A DNA stretch of 64,000 bases. It comes from Spirochaetota bacterium. GTDB taxonomy: Bacteria > Spirochaetota > UBA4802 > JAGODF01. The DNA lies in NCBI GenBank assembly GCA_029974015.1, contig JARKUF010000004.1, positions 1-64,000 of the forward strand, given 5' to 3'. This document shows positions 54,110-63,282 of the stretch, piece after piece. Each line of letters begins with the position of its first letter. Position 1 is the stretch's first letter. The translations under genes and the position numbers were made by a program. Under the pieces are notes generated by a model, which saw only the letters and a list, made by a program, of their open reading frames with translations, was not told the origin of the DNA and searched no databases.

Positions 54110-54703
54110 TTATCCCTTAAACAGCGAATTTATGTACTGTACCAGGAGAAGCGGGTCAAGGTCCGTGGGGTCCACCGATTCCAGGATGCCGGCGCCAAAG
54201 ACTATGAGTTGGGCGATCCGGCCGTTGAACTTCGGTTCGTAGTCGATTTTCCGTCGGGCCGGCCGGCCGGCCCTGGCGTCGCTGATGATTTCCTGGTAAA
54301 GGTCCAGGTGGGTTCGGATATGCTTCCTGAGGAGTTCCATAATCATCGGGTCCTCGTAGGCGTAGAGCACCAGGTTTATGAATACCCGCGCGTTTTTCCT
54401 GTTCAGGACCAGTTTTTCTATTACAAAGAGAGCGGAGATGCCAGCTTTCTCGCTTGAATGGAGGTTTCCCCGGATCACCGCGGCATGTTCCCGGGCAAGC
54501 TCGGTGAAATAGTCCTCGATGAGGTCTTTGTAGAGGTCCTCTTTCGTTGCATAATAGTGGAGAAGGCCTCCCTTTGAAAAACCAGCCTCGTCGGCCACGT
54601 CCTGGACGGTTATCCGTGAATATACGCTCTGGGAGAGGCGGTTTTTGAGCGCTTCAATGATCTTCTTTTTTTTGTCTTTAATTTTTTCTTCTTTCGCTTT
54701 CAT
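54110..54703 (-). CDS. TetR/AcrR-family transcriptional regulator
   Basis: The 197-residue protein has a Lys-rich N-terminus and a TetR DNA-binding domain (residues about 13-60) with RITVQDVADEAGFSKGGLLH and YYATKEDLYKDL. The ligand-binding domain is variable. It is convergent with telA and divergent from the FN3-like gene. No clear operator palindrome was seen in the 261-bp gap on its upstream side. Confidence 0.88.
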   Translation of the reverse strand: MKAKEEKIKDKKKKIIEALKNRLSQSVYSRITVQDVADEAGFSKGGLLHYYATKEDLYKDLIEDYFTELAREHAAVIRGNLHSSEKAGISALFVIEKLVLNRKNARVFINLVLYAYEDPMIMELLRKHIRTHLDLYQEIISDARAGRPARRKIDYEPKFNGRIAQLIVFGAGILESVDPTDLDPLLLVQYINSLFKG

Positions 54704-54964
54704 TCCACCGCCATTGTACTGGTGTTTTGCCCTTTATATCAAGTCGAGCGGTTTTCATTAAACCTTTACTGTTATTTTAATGTCAGCGCAATCGGCGGGG
54801 GGGCCGCTGAATTTTTTTTTATTGATAAAGAGGCGTTCCTATGTAGCCGATTAGTATATATGATACCCCAGAAATATCAATGGTCCTGTTCGTTTGACGG
54901 TTTTCGGGGAAAGGGCCTCGGAAAGTAGGGGCGACGGAAAATAAAAAAATTTTTAACGGCCATT

Positions 54965-56770
54965 ATGATGAGATATAACTTTATCAAATATTTACCCGCG
55001 GGATTAATTTGCGCTCTGCTTGTCCTCTTCTTATACCCCGGCGTTTCCCTCTCTCAGTTCCTCGACCTCGAGGAAGAGTCGGAACACTCCGCGGAGGACG
55101 CCAAACAGGAGAAGGGAAGGACACTTCCGGTAAATGTGGTGCGGAGCATCAAGGCGCAATCCGTTCCCGATATAAAGGGGGCGATTAAAATAACCTGGGA
55201 CATCGACCCGGCCTCGGATGATGATTTCATCGTAGGCCGGGCCATGGAAGTGCCCTATTCTATGGAAAGGGCGTTGGCGGCGAAATCGGTAAAAATGGTG
55301 CCTCCGGCTGCGGAGCGGGTCGTCGTGGATTCCAACCTGCCGCCGGGCAACTACTACTATGTCATTCTGGCAAAACAAAAGGTTATGGACAGGAACGTGG
55401 AGCTTTTTCCCAACGTCAACTACACCACGGTCCCCGTGGTTATTGAAAAGGAATTCTACCAGATTCCTGCGGCTAACCTCCCCGAACAGGTGACGCTAAT
55501 CTATGCCATGCCGATGAACCGAACTCAGGTCCTCCTCACCTGGAAAGGAGTGGGCGCTTCGGGGCTCGTGTACAACATCTACCGTTCCACCCAGGTCCTC
55601 AATACGCCAGAGAAGATTCAGAATGCGGAGAATATTGCCCGGCTCTCAACGGACAAAAATAATTTTGTGGACACAACCATAAAGAATACAGGGAATTATT
55701 ACTACGCTGTCACCACGAAGGACATCAAGGGCAACGAGGACATGCAGTTGATACCGGACCAGAGCTATACGGCCGGAGGCGTCTTCATCACCATGGAAAC
55801 CCGAAGCCTGGTTTCGAACCTGAAAGCGGAAATCTATGCCGGGAAATCGGTGAAACTTACCTGGTCAGAGGCAGGTCCGGAACAGAGGGGCAAGTACCTG
55901 GTCTACCGGGACACCAAGCCTATTACAAGTTCGGAAAAACTGGCCCTTTCTGAATTTCTGGGCAATGCCGCGATGGGGCGCCCCGAATTTATTGACGATA
56001 ACCCTGGGCGTGGGGCGTTTTATTACGCCGTTTTAGGAAAACTTGAGGATGGGACTTTCGACAACACAATGCTGGCGGGGGCCAACTGTACCGCCGATCC
56101 GGTGGTCATCGGAGACGCCTTGCGCGTGACGTCCATTACGGCCGCTGCGGAAAAGGGCGGCGTTCGGGTGACGTGGAAGCACCGCGGGGATATGGGGAAC
56201 AGGGACTACTCGGTCCTCAGGCTCAAGGAACCGATTCTGGACCTTACCGAAGTGAAGGAGAGCGAAAAGGGGTTTCCTGTAGACGTTTTTAAGGGGACCT
56301 TTTCAGATTCCCCTCCGGCAGGAAAATACTACTATGCTCTAGTGCCGGGGAACAGGGCGCTTTGGAACGGATATCATCTGTCCGATGGAATCAATATTAC
56401 TGAGATTCCCGTCCAGATAGGTAAAAGCGTTCCCGTTCAGAGCAAGATAATTGAAGAAGAGGTGGAGATTCCAGTAGAGAAAGTCCCGGCGGCAACGGCG
56501 GCGGTTTCGTCGATTGATGAGATACTGCGGGACACTTTCTTCAGGGGGCGCTACAACAGCGCCATTGCGAGGCTCAAGGCGGTTGTGCGGGACAGCGGCA
56601 GTGAAACCGAAATCGCCAGGGCGAGGCTTTTTATCGGACGTTCGTATATTGAGAAGGGGATGTATAGAAAATCATTGGAATATCTGCTTTTAAGGGACGT
56701 GCAGAGGCATTATCCCGACGAATCCCGTTTTTGGAGCAGTTTCGCGATCACAAGAGTCAGGGGGAAATAA
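54965..56770 (+). CDS. Secreted protein with fibronectin type III-like repeats
   Basis: The 601-residue protein has a signal peptide (FIKYLPAGLICALLVLFLYP, cleaved near SLSQ). It then has at least four repeats of about 100 residues, each with the pattern 'W/L..G..GNYYYAV..' and a preceding 'TW/LTW' strand: ITWDIDPAS, LLTWKGVGA, LTWSEAGPE and VTWKHRGDM. This is an FN3-type beta sandwich array. The last 110 residues (SSIDEILRDTFFRGRYNSAI) are helical and TPR-like. It ends 57 bp before a TPR gene and probably works with it at the envelope. Confidence 0.78.
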   Translation: MMRYNFIKYLPAGLICALLVLFLYPGVSLSQFLDLEEESEHSAEDAKQEKGRTLPVNVVRSIKAQSVPDIKGAIKITWDIDPASDDDFIVGRAMEVPYSMERALAAKSVKMVPPAAERVVVDSNLPPGNYYYVILAKQKVMDRNVELFPNVNYTTVPVVIEKEFYQIPAANLPEQVTLIYAMPMNRTQVLLTWKGVGASGLVYNIYRSTQVLNTPEKIQNAENIARLSTDKNNFVDTTIKNTGNYYYAVTTKDIKGNEDMQLIPDQSYTAGGVFITMETRSLVSNLKAEIYAGKSVKLTWSEAGPEQRGKYLVYRDTKPITSSEKLALSEFLGNAAMGRPEFIDDNPGRGAFYYAVLGKLEDGTFDNTMLAGANCTADPVVIGDALRVTSITAAAEKGGVRVTWKHRGDMGNRDYSVLRLKEPILDLTEVKESEKGFPVDVFKGTFSDSPPAGKYYYALVPGNRALWNGYHLSDGINITEIPVQIGKSVPVQSKIIEEEVEIPVEKVPAATAAVSSIDEILRDTFFRGRYNSAIARLKAVVRDSGSETEIARARLFIGRSYIEKGMYRKSLEYLLLRDVQRHYPDESRFWSSFAITRVRGK

Positions 56771-56827
56771 CATGGCGATACCGGCCGGCCTTGACTCGCT
56801 GACCATTTGTTTGAGGAGTGAATAAAG

Positions 56828-58165
56828 ATGAACTGGTTGAACTGGAAGATACTTGTAGGAATCCTGCTGGTCCTCATGGGGGTGGGTTTTTTCACATACT
56901 ATGAACGAACGGTGAAGCCCGAGCGCGAAGCACGGGAGCTCCTCGCCGAGGCGAAGCTCATTTTCGAACGTGGGGACGAAAGCGGCGACCGAGAAACGCT
57001 GAACCTCGCCATAAATAAGATGGAACAGATCATCGCGAGGTTTCCCAAAGAACGGTTTCCGAAATTAGACTCGGTCCACGAAGCGTATTATTTTACCGGC
57101 CGATGCCTCGAAAGGCTTAATTCGTATCGCACCGCCTATTTGAGATATTCGGCGCTGGTGAGGTCCTATCAAAATATGATTTCTCCGGAGCTGAAAGAGG
57201 AAGTCCTCGTCCGTCTTGCCCGGATAAATGTGCTGAAACAGTATTCCGAGGAGGGGATCCATCAGCTTTATTCTATATTGAATTCATCCACTAATCCCGA
57301 GCTGCGGGGACGCATTTATACCGAGCTTGGATATACCTATCTCAATCAGGGGAAATACCGCAATGCCCTGAGGATGTTCGATATTTCCCGCCAGCACCAG
57401 CAGCATGGCGGCAATGAAGAGGCGATACTCGGCCAGGCACGGGCATATAAGAAGATGGGATTCGATACGGCGGCATACGACCTGTACGATCATTTTCTCC
57501 GCTACTACGGCGCCATCAGCCCTTATACGCGCGATGTCCGGCGGGCGTACCGGGAGCAGGCTTACTGGAGCGGTCTCAGGGAATACCGGCGCGGCCATTA
57601 CGGCACGGCCCTGGGTTATTTCGGAAGGGTGCTCAAAAACTTTCCCAATGACAGCAAATCCGAGTACGCGCTGTACTGGTCCGGGGAATCCCATTTCGCA
57701 CAAAAGAATTTCAACCGGGCCATCGACTATTTCGACAGGGTGCTTTCCAACGGGCATTACATAAAAGACCAGGATGCACGCATCAAGAAGGGTTACGCCT
57801 ATTTCATGAGCAAGCGTTTTGACCTTGCGGCCCGCGAGTTCCAAACTTATCTCAGGGACTATCCCCGTGGAAAGTACAGCCCAATTGCCAATGAATGGCG
57901 GAGCATGAGCACGAAGGAACTTCTGTACCGGATCGAGTCGCAGAAAATTCCGGAGGGAGTGGAACCGTCAACTCCGAGGCCAGAGGAAAAGGTAAGGCCC
58001 GATAGGCGCCGCAGTGCAGAGGAAGACCTTATTGATGAAGAAAACATTGACTCGCCGAAGCAATCGCCACGGGAATCCAGAAAGGTGGAAGAGGACGAGG
58101 AAGTTAGCGGTCATTTCACTCGGGACGGTCGACGCGTTGATTTGGATATCGTGACTGAGTTGTAA
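56828..58165 (+). CDS. Membrane-anchored TPR protein with acidic tail
   Basis: The 445-residue protein has one N-terminal membrane helix (ILVGILLVLMGVGFFTYY) and TPR repeats across residues about 40-350, for example GRIYTELGYTYLNQGKYRNA and YALYWSGESHFAQKNFNRAI followed by DYFDRVL. The pattern is like the Tol-Pal-associated YbgF/CpoB or BamD groups, but no clear lipobox or coiled coil is present. The last 90 residues are charged and disordered, ending HFTRDGRRVDLDIVTEL. GAGGAG precedes the ATG. It follows the FN3-like gene, so the two form an operon. Confidence 0.8.
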   Translation: MNWLNWKILVGILLVLMGVGFFTYYERTVKPEREARELLAEAKLIFERGDESGDRETLNLAINKMEQIIARFPKERFPKLDSVHEAYYFTGRCLERLNSYRTAYLRYSALVRSYQNMISPELKEEVLVRLARINVLKQYSEEGIHQLYSILNSSTNPELRGRIYTELGYTYLNQGKYRNALRMFDISRQHQQHGGNEEAILGQARAYKKMGFDTAAYDLYDHFLRYYGAISPYTRDVRRAYREQAYWSGLREYRRGHYGTALGYFGRVLKNFPNDSKSEYALYWSGESHFAQKNFNRAIDYFDRVLSNGHYIKDQDARIKKGYAYFMSKRFDLAAREFQTYLRDYPRGKYSPIANEWRSMSTKELLYRIESQKIPEGVEPSTPRPEEKVRPDRRRSAEEDLIDEENIDSPKQSPRESRKVEEDEEVSGHFTRDGRRVDLDIVTEL

Positions 58166-58182
58166 CTCCAATTGCTGCTTCA

Positions 58183-58205
58183 CCGCCGCCCGTGGAGGGC
58201 GGCGG
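58183..58205 (+). terminator. Hairpin after the TPR gene
   Basis: CCGCCGCCC / GGGCGGCGG with a five-base loop lies 18 bp past the stop. There is only a weak T tract (gtttgaaagtg), so termination efficiency is uncertain. Confidence 0.5.
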
Positions 58206-58357
58206 TTTGAAAGTGTAATATTTATTTATATTTCAACCTCTAACGGATAATCCCGGCCGCTTTTATGCGGGCGGGATTGTCTTTCAGTTAGAATCTTCCC
58301 GTTACAAATCCATCTTTCCGTGTTTAAAAAGAATGATGGCGTTCGTGCTGCCGCATA

Positions 58358-58590
58358 GTGTGAAGGCACGCAAACGCTTACGCACCTTCACATACCCCGT
58401 GGTTTTGCGGCAGGCGTTGCGCGCCACCGCGGGCATTGTGTTTTGGCTACTTTCATCATGCCGGGAACGGGCATCCGTGGGGAGGAGGTACGCGACCCCC
58501 TCCCCACGCCTGCTGGCCAGGAGGGACGAATGCCTCGGAGGACAGGGATGTCCGAGAGCGGCCCTCCCGCGCACTCGCTCAGGCGCCGCG
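58358..58590 (+). repeat. Structured long repeat, copy 1 (family B)
   Basis: A unit of about 200-230 bp beginning gtgtgaaggcacgcaaacgc and ending caggcgccgcg. It is shared with 59983-60181 at high identity, including the stretch gggcatccgtggggaggagg and the region up to gccctcccgcgca. It contains several hairpins. This copy has an extra segment (ttttgcggcaggcgttgcgc) near its left end. The rest of the 1,055-bp gene-free gap holds related hairpins (58637-58690), a 121-bp MITE-like element and AT-rich DNA with no genes. Confidence 0.85.
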
Positions 58591-58877
58591 CTTCGATACG
58601 GGCTGCGCCCTACTCAGCGTCCGCGAGGGGCTGTAGCCCGGTGAAGGCACATCCTGTGCCCACCGGGATTACCGGACATCCGTGTCCGTAGGTGAGGGTT
58701 GGATTTGCTACCAGGGAATTTGCTGCAGCGCTTATTTTTATTTAAGAGGTCTACTTTGCAGCAAGCGAGTTTTGCTCCCACGGGCTTTGCAAAGTTGGAG
58801 CCCATGACATCCTACCTCCCGGATCCTTATCCCATGAAAGAAAGCATGCAAGAATGACAGAGAGCGCGGCAAGCAAT

Positions 58878-58998
58878 GTCATTCCGGCTGGAGCGTAGCG
58901 GAATGCCGGAATCTATTATAGCTTTGAGTAAAAAGCGAATTTTTAAGATTCCCTTATATGAGGCTATTCCATGAGATTCCTGCATGCGCAGGAATGAC
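58878..58998. repeat. MITE-like element with GTCATTCC ends
   Basis: Inverted ends GTCATTCC (58878-58885) and GGAATGAC (58991-58998) enclose 105 bp of AT-rich DNA. The pattern 'gtcattccggctggagcg...tgcgcaggaatgac' is a common intergenic element of environmental bacteria. No coding sequence is inside. Confidence 0.6.
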
Positions 58999-59220
58999 AA
59001 CTTTCCCACCTCCGGTAGGTTTTCCGAAGGCGGTGAGAATTTTATTATGAATAAGCCGCCCACGGATGTCCGGGCTAAATATAGAAGAAGGGGCAAAGTC
59101 TTTAGATTGACTTTCCCGGCATACCCGACGTCGGGAGGTTGTTTTCGAAATGTGTCGGCCGGGGCTGAGTTTATCGAAGCAAGGCCGAGGAACTTGGCGA
59201 CGAAGAGGGTATGTGAGTTA

Positions 59221-59667
59221 TTACAACGTTTTCCCTCGCGAGATCTTTACTAAACTTTTGGGCTTCAATGTTTTAACAAACCCATTTTTTGAATAAGCGA
59301 GTATTTCTTTATCAAGTGTTATTAATGTGCCATCAATCACTCTTGTTGTAGCGACAATCATACGATCAGCAGGATCACCATGGAAAGTGCCGGGTAAAAT
59401 AGTACTTTCATACGCGACCTCCGGTGAAATAGGATAAACGCTAATTCCGGGAGCGGAAGTTGCGGTTTTTAACCAATCGAGTGCATTGTTATGAAGGACA
59501 ATGCGTTGTTTTGCGGATAGCATAGAAATTTCCCATAAACATATTGCTGGGATAATGATGGAATTATCTTTCATTGCTTTATTGATAGTTGGCATAAAAC
59601 CGGAAACAGTAATTTCATCATTGCCATTGATAAGCCAGAGGAAGATATGAGTATCGAGTACGATCAT
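59221..59667 (-). CDS. PIN-domain toxin (VapC family)
   Basis: The 148-residue protein keeps the PIN acidic residues: Asp5 in VLDTHIFLW, Glu46 in ICLWEISML, Asp98 and Asp101 in FHGDPADRMIVAT, and Asp117-type acid in LITLDKEI. This is the VapC fold, an RNA-cutting toxin. It follows the Phd/YefM antitoxin gene by 12 bp. It is intact, unlike the module at 17.8 kb, and lies between the two copies of repeat family B. Confidence 0.88.
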   Translation of the reverse strand: MIVLDTHIFLWLINGNDEITVSGFMPTINKAMKDNSIIIPAICLWEISMLSAKQRIVLHNNALDWLKTATSAPGISVYPISPEVAYESTILPGTFHGDPADRMIVATTRVIDGTLITLDKEILAYSKNGFVKTLKPKSLVKISRGKTL

Positions 59668-59679
59668 AACAGGTAAAAA

Positions 59680-59904
59680 TTATTCGGCATTCCATTTAGC
59701 ATCGATAGGTTTAGTAATGTCATCGTTAATAGTAACTGAATTTTTTAAATACCCAAATAGTGATTGTGAAGGCTTGGCAGAGTAGGGAACAAGCCTGGCG
59801 ATCGGCTTTCCGTGTTTTGTTATAACAACTTCATGATGGAAGGCGTTGACTTGTTCCATAATTTTAAGGCATTTTGCTTTGAATTCAGAGGCTGACATTT
59901 TCAT
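59680..59904 (-). CDS. Phd/YefM-type antitoxin
   Basis: The 74-residue protein has the Phd/YefM N-terminal DNA-binding domain: MKMSASEFKAKCLKIMEQVN, then EVVITKHGKPIARLVPYSAK. The C-terminal tail (LFGYLKNSVTINDDITKPID) would block the PIN toxin. It is encoded upstream of the toxin with a 12-bp gap, so the two form a type II module. A start at the second Met (MSASEF) is possible. Confidence 0.88.
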   Translation of the reverse strand: MKMSASEFKAKCLKIMEQVNAFHHEVVITKHGKPIARLVPYSAKPSQSLFGYLKNSVTINDDITKPIDAKWNAE

Positions 59905-59982
59905 TGAATAATACCAGATTGGTCATATTACATAAGTCATAATAGCAATTTTTGAGACAAATGTCAACAATAAATTGATTTA

Positions 59983-60181
59983 GTGTGAAGGCGCGCAAGC
60001 GTTTGCGCGCCTTCACACTGCGGACCTCGTGTCCTGGCTACTTTCTTCCTGCCAGGAACGGGCATCCGTGGGGAGGAGGTACGCGACCCCCTCCCCACGC
60101 CTGCTGGCCAGGAGGGACGAATGCCTCGGAGGACATGGATGTCCGAGAGAGGCCCTCCCGCGCATTAGCTCAGGCGCCGCG
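59983..60181 (+). repeat. Structured long repeat, copy 2 (family B)
   Basis: Starts with the perfect hairpin GTGAAGGCGCGCAA-gcg-TTTGCGCGCCTTCAC, in which copy 1 has compensatory and mismatched changes. Further stems are TGGGGA...TCCCCA and GGACAT-gg-ATGTCC. It ends caggcgccgcg. It lies just downstream of the TPR gene stop. Confidence 0.85.
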
Positions 60182-60191
60182 AGCGCTAAGC

Positions 60192-61118
60192 TCAATCCCC
60201 TTCAGCCTCCATTTTTTCATATTCCCTGAACAGTTTCTCGGCCTTTTCGCCCTGGCCGATTGAGCGGTGGATTTCCGCGAGAAGCAGGGTCGCGTCGCGG
60301 TTTTTAGGGTTAATGGTCAGGGCGATTTCAAGGTTTTTTATCGCCATGTCGATGAGGAATTTCCTGTTGTGGGAAAGGGGAGTAGTGAAATAGAGGTCAC
60401 CCAGCAGCACATGGGCGCGCTCGTTGTCGGGGCGGATGTGTTTGACCTTTTCAAGCCAGCGGACCGCCTGTCGGTAGTTTCTTTCCCTCCGGTATATTTC
60501 CGCGATACGGAAATATACCGCCAAATCCGCCGGGTTTTTTTTCACGGCCTTCCTGTAAAGCCCCAGGGCGGACTTCTCGTTTCCTTTGCCGTATTCGCGG
60601 TCGGCTTCTTTCAGTATCGGGTCTCCTTCGGGCTTTCCCAATTGGTAGCTCTCGCTTAAGTGCCGGTCCGCGGCGGCGGTGTCCTTTTTTTCGACGATGT
60701 AATGGCGCACGAGCTTAAGATGCGCCTCCCTATGGGCGGGGTCCAGCTCCACAGCCTTGAGATAATGGCGCGACGATGCCCGGGTGTTGTAGAAAAAATC
60801 ATAGAGGACTGCTGTGCGATAATGGATATCGGGCTGTGAGGGGTTCGTCGCGAGGGACATTCCGTAATAATCGAGGGCCTTTTTCATCAGTTTTTTCGAC
60901 TCGTAGATTTTGCCGAGCACATTGGCGGCCTCGAAATGGGATGGGTTTATCGCCAAGGCTTTCTCCATGTCCTCAATGGCGAAACGGTACAGCCGGGCCC
61001 GGTACTGCACGAGGCCCCGGCGATAAAAAAAATCGTCTTCCCCGGTATGTGCCGGGGCGGCACATAGCATAAGCGATGCTGTCAGGAGGAAAAGGTATGT
61101 ACTTTTTTTATTTGACAA
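60192..61118 (-). CDS. Secreted TPR protein
   Basis: The 308-residue protein has a signal peptide (KSTYLFLLTASLMLCAAPAH, cleaved near THTG-like AHTG) and about seven TPR units, for example VQYRARLYRFAIEDMEKALA and NPSHFEAANVLGKIYESKKL; later DLAVYFRIAEIYRRERNYRQ. The start is TTG at 61118 with AGGGTG upstream; the first ATG (Met17) would remove the signal peptide. The TTG overlaps the -35 box of the divergent tRNA promoter. The role is unknown. Confidence 0.78.
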   Translation of the reverse strand: MSNKKSTYLFLLTASLMLCAAPAHTGEDDFFYRRGLVQYRARLYRFAIEDMEKALAINPSHFEAANVLGKIYESKKLMKKALDYYGMSLATNPSQPDIHYRTAVLYDFFYNTRASSRHYLKAVELDPAHREAHLKLVRHYIVEKKDTAAADRHLSESYQLGKPEGDPILKEADREYGKGNEKSALGLYRKAVKKNPADLAVYFRIAEIYRRERNYRQAVRWLEKVKHIRPDNERAHVLLGDLYFTTPLSHNRKFLIDMAIKNLEIALTINPKNRDATLLLAEIHRSIGQGEKAEKLFREYEKMEAEGD

Positions 61119-61140
61119 TTTTCACCCTGAAAACTATATG
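61112..61140 (+). promoter_or_regulatory. Promoter of tRNA-Phe
   Basis: TTGACA (61112-61117) and TATATG (61135-61140) are separated by exactly 17 bp, 17 bp before the tRNA. The -35 box overlaps the TTG start codon of the divergent TPR gene. Confidence 0.7.
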
Positions 61141-61156
61141 TTCATTCGTCTCAAGT

Positions 61157-61229
<73 letters not shown>

Positions 61230-61389
61230 CATTTTTTTTATCCCTCGTCCGTACACCATATACCCGCACTATCGTGAGGGCAATCCCTTTTCTCTGTGTA
61301 ATCCGGCCTGTTCGGCCCGTCTAAGTAAAAAAAAGCATTTTTCCCGGAAAATCTGTTGCAGAAGTAAATCTAAGCTTTATACTTTAGGG

Positions 61390-61506
61390 GAGTCACTATA
61401 ATCTGGTTTTCACGCCCGCCGAAGACAGGCGGGAAAACTGAAGGGTGTTCACAAAAACTACTGTTATCCGCCCGCCATCAGCGGACGGGTAAACCTGAGT
61501 CCTGAG
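61390..61506 (+). repeat. Composite palindromic repeats, two degenerate copies
   Basis: Two palindromes, TTTTCACGCCCGCC-gaagaca-GGCGGGAAAA and ATCCGCCCGCC-atca-GCGGACGGGTA. The second is followed by aacctgagtcctgag, the family's spacer. They fill most of the 288-bp gap after tRNA-Phe and abut the ribosome site of the next gene. Confidence 0.75.
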
Positions 61507-61517
61507 AAGGTGCGCAT

Positions 61518-61919
61518 ATGCAAAGCATTGTTCGGCTTCTTATCATTTTTACGGCCCTCCTTGCGGCTGTGTACGTATCCGGGGCAAACCTCAATGGAGA
61601 ATGGACCGATATCACCGTGCAAAGCAAGGCGGTCATTGTTCAGAAAGGCAACCAGGTAGATATTACCAACTCCTTCATGTGGAAGGGAAAGGACGTTGAA
61701 TGGAAGGCCACGGGGGTGCTTCGAGGATGCGGGCTCAGCCTCCGATACTGGTATACCCGGAACATGCCCGAAGGTTGGGAACCCGGCACCATGGACCTTA
61801 GGCTTGTGGACAGCAAAACCCTTACCGGGTGCTGGGTCTCTGAGAACAAAAAATATCGTCAGAATATCACCTTGAAATACGTCCGCCCCCTTCAGAGTGA
61901 AAACGAACCCGGGAAATGA
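61518..61919 (+). CDS. Small secreted protein of unknown function
   Basis: The 133-residue protein has a signal peptide (IVRLLIIFTALLAAVYVSG, cleaved near GANL). The mature part starts LNGEWTDITVQSKAVIVQKG and has alternating strands (MWKGKDVEWKATGVLRG, LTGCWVSENKKYRQNITLKY) like small beta-sandwich or lipocalin-type proteins. Cysteines in LRGCGL and LTGCWV may form a disulfide. I recognise no family. It lies 100 bp upstream of serS on the same strand. Confidence 0.7.
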   Translation: MQSIVRLLIIFTALLAAVYVSGANLNGEWTDITVQSKAVIVQKGNQVDITNSFMWKGKDVEWKATGVLRGCGLSLRYWYTRNMPEGWEPGTMDLRLVDSKTLTGCWVSENKKYRQNITLKYVRPLQSENEPGK

Positions 61920-62019
61920 AGTATCCTACACTCTTTCTTGACAAAAACGACGAAACCCTAAAGATATCCGCGAACAATCGGGGCCGGCTTCGCGCGGCCA
62001 GCCTCTTCGGGAGACAGCC

Positions 62020-63282
62020 ATGATAGACCCAAAACTCATCCGCGACAATCTTGACCTCATCAGCGATGTGCTCAAAAGAAGGAACATGAAGGGCGTAGTC
62101 AATCTCCAGGAGCTTGGCGGCATCAACGACCGCCGCAGGGCGCTCATCACGCGGGCCGATGAACTCCGTGAAAAGCGCAACAGGGTCTCGAAGGAAATCG
62201 GCGTCAGAAAAGCAAAAAAGGAAGACGCGGCGGACCTCATGGCGGAAATGCAGGGCGTCTCGGAAGGCATCAGGGAAACTGAGAAAGAGCTTGAGAAGAT
62301 AAACGAAAAGTTTGACGATATGGCGCTGTCGCTCCCCAATCTCCTTGACGCCTCGGTGCCCGACGGCCTGGGGGAAGAGGACAATGCGGTGGTCCGCACA
62401 TGGGGTGAAAAACCGAAATTCGATTTTACACCCCGCCCCCATTTTGAAATCGGAGTTGAGCACAATATTCTCGATTTTGAGCGCGGCGTGAAGCTCGCCG
62501 GGGCGCGCTTCTATGTTTACCGGGGCCTGGCCGCGCGCATGGAGCGCGCCATCATCAACTTTATGCTGGACCTCCACACCCGGGAGCACGGATACACCGA
62601 GGTCTTCGGCCCCTTCATCGTGAACGACGAGAGCATGATTGGGACCGGCCAGTATCCCAAGTTTAAGGACGAATATTACCGGATTGACCGCGACGGGCTT
62701 TCTCTCATTCCCACTGCCGAAGTCCCCCTGACAAACCTTTACCGCGACGAGATCATCGAGGGCGAAAACCTTCCGATATATGTTACCATGCAGTCTTCCT
62801 GCTTCCGCCGAGAGGCGGGTTCGGCGGGGAAGGACACCCGGGGCCTCATTCGGGTCCACCAGTTCCAGAAGGTGGAGCTGGTGAAATTCGTGGAGCCCGA
62901 AACTTCAATGGATGAGCTTGAGAAGCTTACGGCGGCCGCCGAGGAGGTGCTGAAGCGCCTCAACCTGCATTATCGCGTGGTGCTCCTCTGCAGCGCCGAC
63001 ACATCCGCCGCGTCGTGCAAAACATACGACATCGAGGTTTGGATGCCGGGCCTCGAACGATATGTGGAGATATCTTCCTGTTCTAATTTCCTCGATTATC
63101 AGGCGCGCCGCGCGCGCATCCGCTACAGAAAGTCTAAGGGAGAGAAGCCCGCCCTCCTACATACCCTGAACGGTTCGGGACTGGCGGCGGGGCGCACCCT
63201 CGCGGCGGTGATGGAGAACTATCAGCGTGCGGACGGCGCCATCGAAATCCCCGAGGTGCTGAAGCCGTACATGGAACGCTGA
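62020..63282 (+). CDS. serS: Serine--tRNA ligase
   Basis: The 420-residue class II synthetase has the N-terminal coiled-coil tRNA arm (residues about 30-100, RNRVSKEIGVRKAKKEDAAD), motif 2 CFRREAGSAGKDTRGLIRVH and motif 3 GLAAGRTLAAVMENYQ. It charges tRNA-Ser. GGGAGA precedes the ATG. Its stop overlaps the start of an RtcA-like gene by one base (TGATG), an unusual partner. Confidence 0.96.
   Translation: MIDPKLIRDNLDLISDVLKRRNMKGVVNLQELGGINDRRRALITRADELREKRNRVSKEIGVRKAKKEDAADLMAEMQGVSEGIRETEKELEKINEKFDDMALSLPNLLDASVPDGLGEEDNAVVRTWGEKPKFDFTPRPHFEIGVEHNILDFERGVKLAGARFYVYRGLAARMERAIINFMLDLHTREHGYTEVFGPFIVNDESMIGTGQYPKFKDEYYRIDRDGLSLIPTAEVPLTNLYRDEIIEGENLPIYVTMQSSCFRREAGSAGKDTRGLIRVHQFQKVELVKFVEPETSMDELEKLTAAAEEVLKRLNLHYRVVLLCSADTSAASCKTYDIEVWMPGLERYVEISSCSNFLDYQARRARIRYRKSKGEKPALLHTLNGSGLAAGRTLAAVMENYQRADGAIEIPEVLKPYMER

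Noticed and set aside
58302-58700. Frames within the family B repeat on both strands
   Set aside because: The same frames recur in both repeat copies only because the DNA is repeated; composition and stems indicate non-coding sequence.
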